This document shows, one piece after another, positions 59,701 to 64,000 of a stretch of DNA of 64,000 nucleotides; positions within the stretch are counted from its first letter, which is position 1, and every line of letters starts with the position of its first letter. The position numbers and the translations under genes were made by a program. Origin of the DNA: Aquidulcibacter paucihalophilus (GTDB lineage: Bacteria; Pseudomonadota; Alphaproteobacteria; Caulobacterales; Aquidulcibacteraceae); contig NZ_NCSQ01000166.1 of assembly GCF_002105465.1 (NCBI RefSeq), positions 22,415-86,414 of the forward strand, given 5' to 3'. Under the pieces are notes generated by a model. That model was not told the origin of the DNA. It saw nothing but the letters and a program-made list of their open reading frames with translations, and searched no databases.

Positions 59701-60876
59701 GTGTTTAGAAGAATTCTGGCTGTTGCCGCAGCGAGCCTACTTGCAGGATGTGCAACCTTGTCACGCTTACCGGCCCCGCCGATAAGCTCTGCTCTTGTCG
59801 CACCGACCAATTATCAGGCTGATGTGAGGATTAATTCCTACGACCCGCAAACAAGTCGCGTGGTGACTGCTTTGTACAATAAAGCCATTGCAGCGTCGGA
59901 TGGCTCTATCGATATTCTGGCATTATCCGGCGGCGGGGCGGGTGGTGCCTTTGGCGTAGGAATCTTGATGGGGATGCAACGGTCGGGTAGGCGGCCGCAG
60001 TTTGAAATCGTAACTGGGGTCAGCAGTGGCGCTTTGATCGCGCCCTATGCCTTTTTGGGGCCGGACTGGGATGGGGCCATCACCGAAATCTACACCGCCC
60101 CCCAAACTGCCAGCTTGGTTGTACGCCGGGGCATTGGGGCTTTGTTTCAAACCAGCCTTTATCGCACCGATCACTTCATTGACTGGATCGACCGCCACGT
60201 GACGCCGCAATTCATGGCCGCCATTGCGCGCGAAAGCCGGAAGGGGCGGCTTCTACTGGTGGCTACCACTAATATCGATACCGGGGCCTCGACCATTTGG
60301 AATATGGGCCTGATCGCAGAGCAGGGCGGACCCAGCGCGCGAAAGCTTTTCATAGATGTTCTGGTGGCTTCATCCTCCATCCCAGCTGTCTTTCCGCCGA
60401 AACTCATCGATGTCGACAGCGGCGGTCAGCATTTTCAAGAGATGCATGTCGATGGCGGGGTTGCTGTGCCGTTTTTTGTGGTGCCTGCCAATATGTCTCT
60501 GGGCGATGACGCCATACGCCGCCTGAAGGGCGCTAATCTTTATGTCGTCCTCAATAGTCAAATCGACATTGGTCCGGCAAATGGCGCGCTCAAAACCACT
60601 TCTATCATTCCGCGCAGCTTTGAAATTGATCAGGTCTATCGCGCGCGGCAAAATATGGCGCTGACTGCCTATTTCGCGACCCGGAACGAGATGGAGCTTC
60701 GCTTAACCTGGATTCCGCCAGACTTCCCCTATCAAGGCTCCCTCGTGATGGATCAGCCCAGTATGCAATCGCTCTTTGATGAGGGACTTGGCTTGGCTAT
60801 GCGTGGGCAAGCCTGGAAAAGTGCCAACGCCCTGGCCGCAGAACTGGGGGAAGTACCCATTGCGGCGATGCCGTAG
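59701..60876 (+). CDS. patatin-like phospholipase, lipoprotein
   Basis: The 391 residues start MFRRILAVAAASLLAGC, an ideal lipoprotein signal with C17. The patatin domain has the oxyanion loop LALSGGGAGGAFGVGILM, the nucleophile in VTGVSSGALIAPYAFLG and the catalytic Asp in MHVDGGVAVPFFVV. It should hydrolyse phospholipids or other acyl esters in the periplasm or outer membrane. The frame is open from a TTG at 59677; GTG 59701 is chosen because GAGGGG lies 10 bases before it and because it starts the signal peptide directly. Confidence 0.9.
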   Translation: MFRRILAVAAASLLAGCATLSRLPAPPISSALVAPTNYQADVRINSYDPQTSRVVTALYNKAIAASDGSIDILALSGGGAGGAFGVGILMGMQRSGRRPQFEIVTGVSSGALIAPYAFLGPDWDGAITEIYTAPQTASLVVRRGIGALFQTSLYRTDHFIDWIDRHVTPQFMAAIARESRKGRLLLVATTNIDTGASTIWNMGLIAEQGGPSARKLFIDVLVASSSIPAVFPPKLIDVDSGGQHFQEMHVDGGVAVPFFVVPANMSLGDDAIRRLKGANLYVVLNSQIDIGPANGALKTTSIIPRSFEIDQVYRARQNMALTAYFATRNEMELRLTWIPPDFPYQGSLVMDQPSMQSLFDEGLGLAMRGQAWKSANALAAELGEVPIAAMP

Positions 60877-60996
60877 GCCGTAGAGCAGCCCAGTGCGCCC
60901 TTTGTAAAATTATGATTTCACGTTTGACCCAAACCGGCTTCGCGACAGGCTGTGCCCGGTCCATTCAGCTTCGGTTTGATAAACCCAATGCAGCGC

Positions 60997-61677
60997 TTAT
61001 CGTATCCAGCGGATCACATCGAGAAGCGTGGCCAAAGCGCTGGCGACATAGGTGCCCGCGGCGGCTTTCAGCACTTGGCGGGCTTTAGCCAGATCTTCGC
61101 CTTGCAAAAAGCCGCCCTGTTCCAACACCGGTAGCGCGCGCTTAAAGCTCGCATCGATTTCCATTGGCAAGGTCAACACATGCATGAGCACGCGCCCGCT
61201 CAAAAGGGCGATAATGGCCCCAATTTGCAGCAGGGCGATCAGGGGTGATTTGATCACTATGCCCACAAACGGAATAGAGATCAGCATCCAAAAGGCAATT
61301 TTGTCGACGCCTGCAAGTCCCGCCGCCCATTTGGTGCGGGTTACGAGGAAAGGGTCGCCATCGCGGTGCTGGATCGCATGGCCTACTTCATGGGCCGCCA
61401 CCGCCACCGCCGTCACGGAGCGGCCACTCAGATTGCCAGGCGAAAGCCGGACGACCCGGGCAATCGGGTCGTAATGATCGCTCCCCTCTGAGGTTTGCTC
61501 CAAGCCTACGTCGGCAAGACCTGCTTCGTCCAACAAATGGCGAGCAAGCTCTCCCCCCGTACCTGGGAAGTCCGGCCGGTCTGCGGCATGGCGCGCCATC
61601 ACGCTCTTGACCCAATATTGTGGGCCGAAGATCAAAGCCAAAAGTGCGAGAATTCCAAGGATGATCAGGATTGGCAT
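60997..61677 (-). CDS. membrane zinc metallopeptidase (YugP family)
   Basis: The 226 residues start with a membrane helix (ILIILGILALLALIFGPQYWV). The active site is VAVAAHEVGHAIQHRDGDP with HExxH. Two or three more hydrophobic helices and the block LPMEIDASFKRALPVLEQGGFL follow, as in the YugP family. The E in LPMEIDAS is the likely third zinc ligand. Substrate unknown. No partner gene is evident. Confidence 0.9.
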   Translation of the reverse strand: MPILIILGILALLALIFGPQYWVKSVMARHAADRPDFPGTGGELARHLLDEAGLADVGLEQTSEGSDHYDPIARVVRLSPGNLSGRSVTAVAVAAHEVGHAIQHRDGDPFLVTRTKWAAGLAGVDKIAFWMLISIPFVGIVIKSPLIALLQIGAIIALLSGRVLMHVLTLPMEIDASFKRALPVLEQGGFLQGEDLAKARQVLKAAAGTYVASALATLLDVIRWIR

Positions 61678-61857
61678 AGCCTATAGATAGGGCACGCACG
61701 TCCATTTGGAAATGAGGGATGAAGTCACGTCCTATCAAAAGGGGCTTTGACGCGCTGATAGGTCCATGGGCGAATACCTCGACCCGCCTGCCACCTTTTG
61801 GCGTAGCTCTAGACATTGTGTCTTGCTAGTTTGTCCCAACAGCCGCATAGAGCGCCC

Positions 61858-62361
61858 ATGCCTGAACCACATATCCTTGCTGCGATACTTTGGGCGCTTT
61901 TGTTGGCGGGTGCGGGGGGCGCATTGACCACGATTGGGCCGTGGTATCGCGCCCTGAAAAAGCCAAGTTGGCAGCCGCCCGATTGGCTGTTTGGCCCTGC
62001 TTGGACCCTTATTCTATCGGCAGCGGCTTGGGCGGCAGTCCTTGCTTGGGAAGGGGCCGCCAGCCCGTTGGACCAGAGGATTGTGATTGGGCTTTATGCG
62101 GCCAATTTCGTCTTTCACTTTTTGTGGTCGCCCTTATTTTTCGCGCTGAAGCGACCCGATTGGGCTTTGGCGGAATCCTTCTTTCTTTGGGTCTCGGTGG
62201 TGGCGCTTTGCGTGGGCGTATTGCCTTTTTCACCGCTCGCCAGCGCCCTTTTGGTGCCCTATGTGCTCTGGGTCACGTTCGCGACCTATCTCAATTACGT
62301 CATCGTCCGTCTCAATGGACCCTTTGGGACCAAAACCCCACCCGTCAGCGGCGGGGCGTGA
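61858..62361 (+). CDS. tspO: TspO/MBR family sensory membrane protein
   Basis: The 167 residues have five membrane helices and the family signature GPWYRALKKPSWQPPDWLFG followed by PAWTLILSAAAWAA and the tryptophan-rich helix FHFLWSPLFFALKRPDWALAE. TspO binds tetrapyrroles in the outer membrane of Rhodobacter and tunes stress or photosynthesis genes. The open frame begins at 61816, but ATG 61858 is the family start. The last 132 bases are antisense to the 3' end of the namZ-like gene. Confidence 0.93.
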   Translation: MPEPHILAAILWALLLAGAGGALTTIGPWYRALKKPSWQPPDWLFGPAWTLILSAAAWAAVLAWEGAASPLDQRIVIGLYAANFVFHFLWSPLFFALKRPDWALAESFFLWVSVVALCVGVLPFSPLASALLVPYVLWVTFATYLNYVIVRLNGPFGTKTPPVSGGA

Positions 62362-63498
62362 GGGCGGCCTGCGACTTGAGCGATATAAGAGCCAATCCAA
62401 TCGTTTGCGCTTGAAAGCCTCAAGTTCCGGCTGCCAGCGCGCACGGATGCTTTCGAGACTTTCCCCCGCCACAATGGCTTCGCGCAGCCAGGACAGTCCT
62501 GCCAGCCTGTCGAAAAAAGGCGGATTGCCGGGCAAGAAGGAAAACTCTTTGCCGTAGAGGCTGGAGACATCGAGCAAGATGGCGAGGCCCAGGTCTACCG
62601 GGGCTAGTGTCGCGCGGTCTAAAAGGTGGACCTGTATGCCCGCGCAAAGCTGGCCCTGATGCTTAGAGAAGGTCGGCGTGAAATAGGCCGGGCGGAAATG
62701 TACCCCGGCCAATTTGCGCTGGTTTAGCCGATCTGCCAGCGCGGGCGCATCGATGAAGGGCGCGCCAAACAACTCAAACGGCTTGGCCGTGCCGCGACCT
62801 TCAGATAGATTTGTCCCCTCAATCAGGCAGGTTCCCGGATACAGGAAGGCCGTATCCAAAGTGGGCATATTGGGCGAAGGCGGCACCCATGGCAGGCTTG
62901 TCTGACTAAAGTCCTTCTCGCGTTGCCACGTGGCGCAGGTCACCACGGTCAGGTCACAGCCTATGCCGAAGTCCGTATTCATCATCAGCGCCAGCTCGCC
63001 CATCGTCAGGCCATGGCGGACCGGAATCGGATAGGCCCCAACAAAACTTGCCAAGGCGGGGTCCAGCACGGGGCCTTCAACCTTGTCCCCACCCACTGGA
63101 TTGGGCCGGTCGGCCACAAGGACGCCAATCCCAGCTTCCCGTGCGGCTTGCATAACCAGCGCCAGCGTCCAAGGATAGGTGTAATAGCGAGCCCCAATGT
63201 CTTGAATGTCAAATACCAACACATCGAGCCCGGTAAGCATGGCAGGCGTCGGCTTGCGGGTGGCACCATAAAGGCTATAGGCCGGCAGGCCCGTGCGCGC
63301 ATCGAAGTGATCGGCAACAGCCGCGCCAGCTTGCGCATCGCCGCGCACACCATGTTCGGGTCCAAATAGCGCGGCAAGCCTAAAATCAGTCGCCTGCGCC
63401 ATCAGATTGACCGCGCTTTCAAGCCCGCGCGTCACGCCGGTTGGATTGGTGATCAGACCCACCCGCTTGCCTGCCAACAGTGCCCGCTTTGGCCCCAA
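62230..63498 (-). CDS. NamZ-like (DUF1343) exo-muramidase homologue, ends look damaged
   Basis: DUF1343 (NamZ) enzymes release N-acetylmuramic acid from peptidoglycan fragments. Seen are GKRVGLITNPTGVTRG, LFGPEHGVRGDAQAGA, VLVFDIQDIGARYYTYPWTLALV, NPVGGDKVEGPVL and FLYPGTCLIEGTNLSEGRGTAKPFE. The family normally has a signal peptide; here the start is TTG 63498 and upstream in-frame homology (ASGVVPGLEVLLG) runs to a TGA, with no ATG and no signal sequence. At the other end, about 45 residues extend past the usual end near RLDWLLY, opposite tspO. It may be a pseudogene or a cytoplasmic variant. Confidence 0.8.
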   Translation of the reverse strand: MGPKRALLAGKRVGLITNPTGVTRGLESAVNLMAQATDFRLAALFGPEHGVRGDAQAGAAVADHFDARTGLPAYSLYGATRKPTPAMLTGLDVLVFDIQDIGARYYTYPWTLALVMQAAREAGIGVLVADRPNPVGGDKVEGPVLDPALASFVGAYPIPVRHGLTMGELALMMNTDFGIGCDLTVVTCATWQREKDFSQTSLPWVPPSPNMPTLDTAFLYPGTCLIEGTNLSEGRGTAKPFELFGAPFIDAPALADRLNQRKLAGVHFRPAYFTPTFSKHQGQLCAGIQVHLLDRATLAPVDLGLAILLDVSSLYGKEFSFLPGNPPFFDRLAGLSWLREAIVAGESLESIRARWQPELEAFKRKRLDWLLYRSSRRPPSRPAADGWGFGPKGSIETDDDVIEIGRERDPEHIGHQKGAGER

Positions 63499-63667
63499 TA
63501 GGACTTCAAGGCCTGGAACGACCCCTGATGCTGCCGCGGCAGCGGTGGGTGCACGTCAAAAGCGAACAGACTCTACTTATAAATGACCGGATTAGGGAGC
63601 ACGTCACTTTCAACCATAGCGTCGGATCTGCCGGAAGTTATGGTCGCAATACACCTTCGATGCAGTT

Positions 63668-64000
63668 TCAAGATTGGACGCTTGATTCTACGATCTCCTG
63701 GATTGGACATTTTTCTAGCTTTACGTTTTTTTCCATGTCTGATTTACGGCGACGCGGTCCACTATAGTCCTTTAAGCCAGAATTACGCCTGCGACATGGA
63801 CCTGTATAACTTGAAGTTTTTATAAAGCCCCTAGGTTGTTTGATGACCGCGACGATCCGATCAAGCAGAGTTTTGGCAGAAATCGGTTTTGCAACTATTT
63901 CATTTACGCCCGCATCTCGAGCTTCGAGTACTTTGGAACGCTCCGTATGGCCGGTCATCAGTACCCATTCGCCGAGGGCCACATACCGTTGAGGTATGAA
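63668..64000 (-). CDS. response regulator receiver domain, 3' part only
   Basis: The frame is open to the window edge, so the gene continues beyond it. The visible part holds the second half of a CheY-like domain: VLMTGHTERSKVLEARDAGV and EIVAKPISAKTLLDRIVAVI, with the conserved Thr and the Lys-Pro pair. A linker with arginine clusters (YTGPCRRR, YSGPRRRKSDM) follows, a tail I know from single-domain regulators of Caulobacterales-type bacteria, then about 20 further residues. The phosphorylated Asp lies outside the window. Confidence 0.75.
   Translation of the reverse strand, partial: FIPQRYVALGEWVLMTGHTERSKVLEARDAGVNEIVAKPISAKTLLDRIVAVIKQPRGFIKTSSYTGPCRRRNSGLKDYSGPRRRKSDMEKNVKLEKCPIQEIVESSVQS

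Noticed and set aside
1..64000. tRNA, rRNA, riboswitch, prophage or complete insertion sequence
   Set aside because: No tRNA-like cloverleaf arms, rRNA-like stretches, known riboswitch cores, integrase or transposase genes were seen by eye; a tRNAscan-SE and Infernal run would settle it.

Overview
The window reads as a compact chromosome segment of a free-living, moderately GC-rich alphaproteobacterium. Several things point there: a ruvC-ruvA-ruvB operon, the gene order lpoA-like / rsmI-yraN-gshB-comM, a COQ9 homologue beside rpsU, a monofunctional-length PutA without a DNA-binding domain, a lone motA, a DUF6356 protein, and a CtrA-like box before a diguanylate cyclase. The last features lean towards the Caulobacterales/Hyphomonadaceae side, but genus cannot be read from this sequence. 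No rRNA, tRNA, CRISPR, phage or complete insertion sequence was seen.

Layout. 1-956: end of a CaiB/BaiF CoA-transferase. 953-4740: ruvCAB, an EgtD-like methyltransferase and nadD. 5020-7028: cold-shock protein, a 44-residue basic protein and comM. 7173-11608: gshB, SirB1-like, yraN, rsmI, and a divergent LpoA-like lipoprotein. 11632-17391: GNAT, diguanylate cyclase, purEK, COQ9, rpsU, ybgC and a glycosyltransferase. 17486-20572: putA. 20707-26772: a GntR-controlled divergent catabolic cluster (amidase, acyl-CoA ligase, MmgE/PrpD, acetyl-CoA hydrolase/transferase-like). 26769-30715: YeiH-like exporter, DUF6356, Lrp, coaBC, uppP. 30995-37065: gltD-gltB. 37062-41184: galT-galK facing a GH42 beta-galactosidase. 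41177-46906: folC, an iron-type PKHD dioxygenase, a lipoprotein, a zincin, an MFS exporter and motA. 47203-53828: hendecad-repeat lipoprotein, mnmC, TetR, WecG-like transferase, alpha/beta hydrolase, secreted protein and kdsD. 53829-54811: almost 1 kb of gene-free DNA full of palindromes. 54812-64000: secreted protein, dapB, AraC/NmrA pair, three small membrane proteins, patatin lipoprotein, zinc peptidase, tspO, a damaged-looking namZ, and the end of a response regulator.

How the genes work together. Most loci are housekeeping (recombination repair, NAD, CoA, folate, glutathione, purine, lysine/peptidoglycan, glutamate, tRNA and rRNA modification). Accessory functions are amide/acid catabolism (20707-26772), galactoside use (37062-41184), iron-responsive oxidation (42462-44062), and surface/motility genes (diguanylate cyclase, motA, WecG-like, kdsD) that are scattered singly. 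Coding is very tight: same-strand neighbours often overlap by ATGA or GTGA, and five convergent pairs share a 4-base stop-stop overlap.

The items most worth a second look are: a 23-bp near-perfect inverted repeat before gltD, the GntR cluster whose CoA-transferase homologue lacks the usual glutamate, a probable CTG start for rpsU, a probable leaderless lrp promoter, a Fur-box-like palindrome before the PKHD gene, two opposite copies of a REP-like element, and the truncated/extended namZ. None of these is proven to be a new system.
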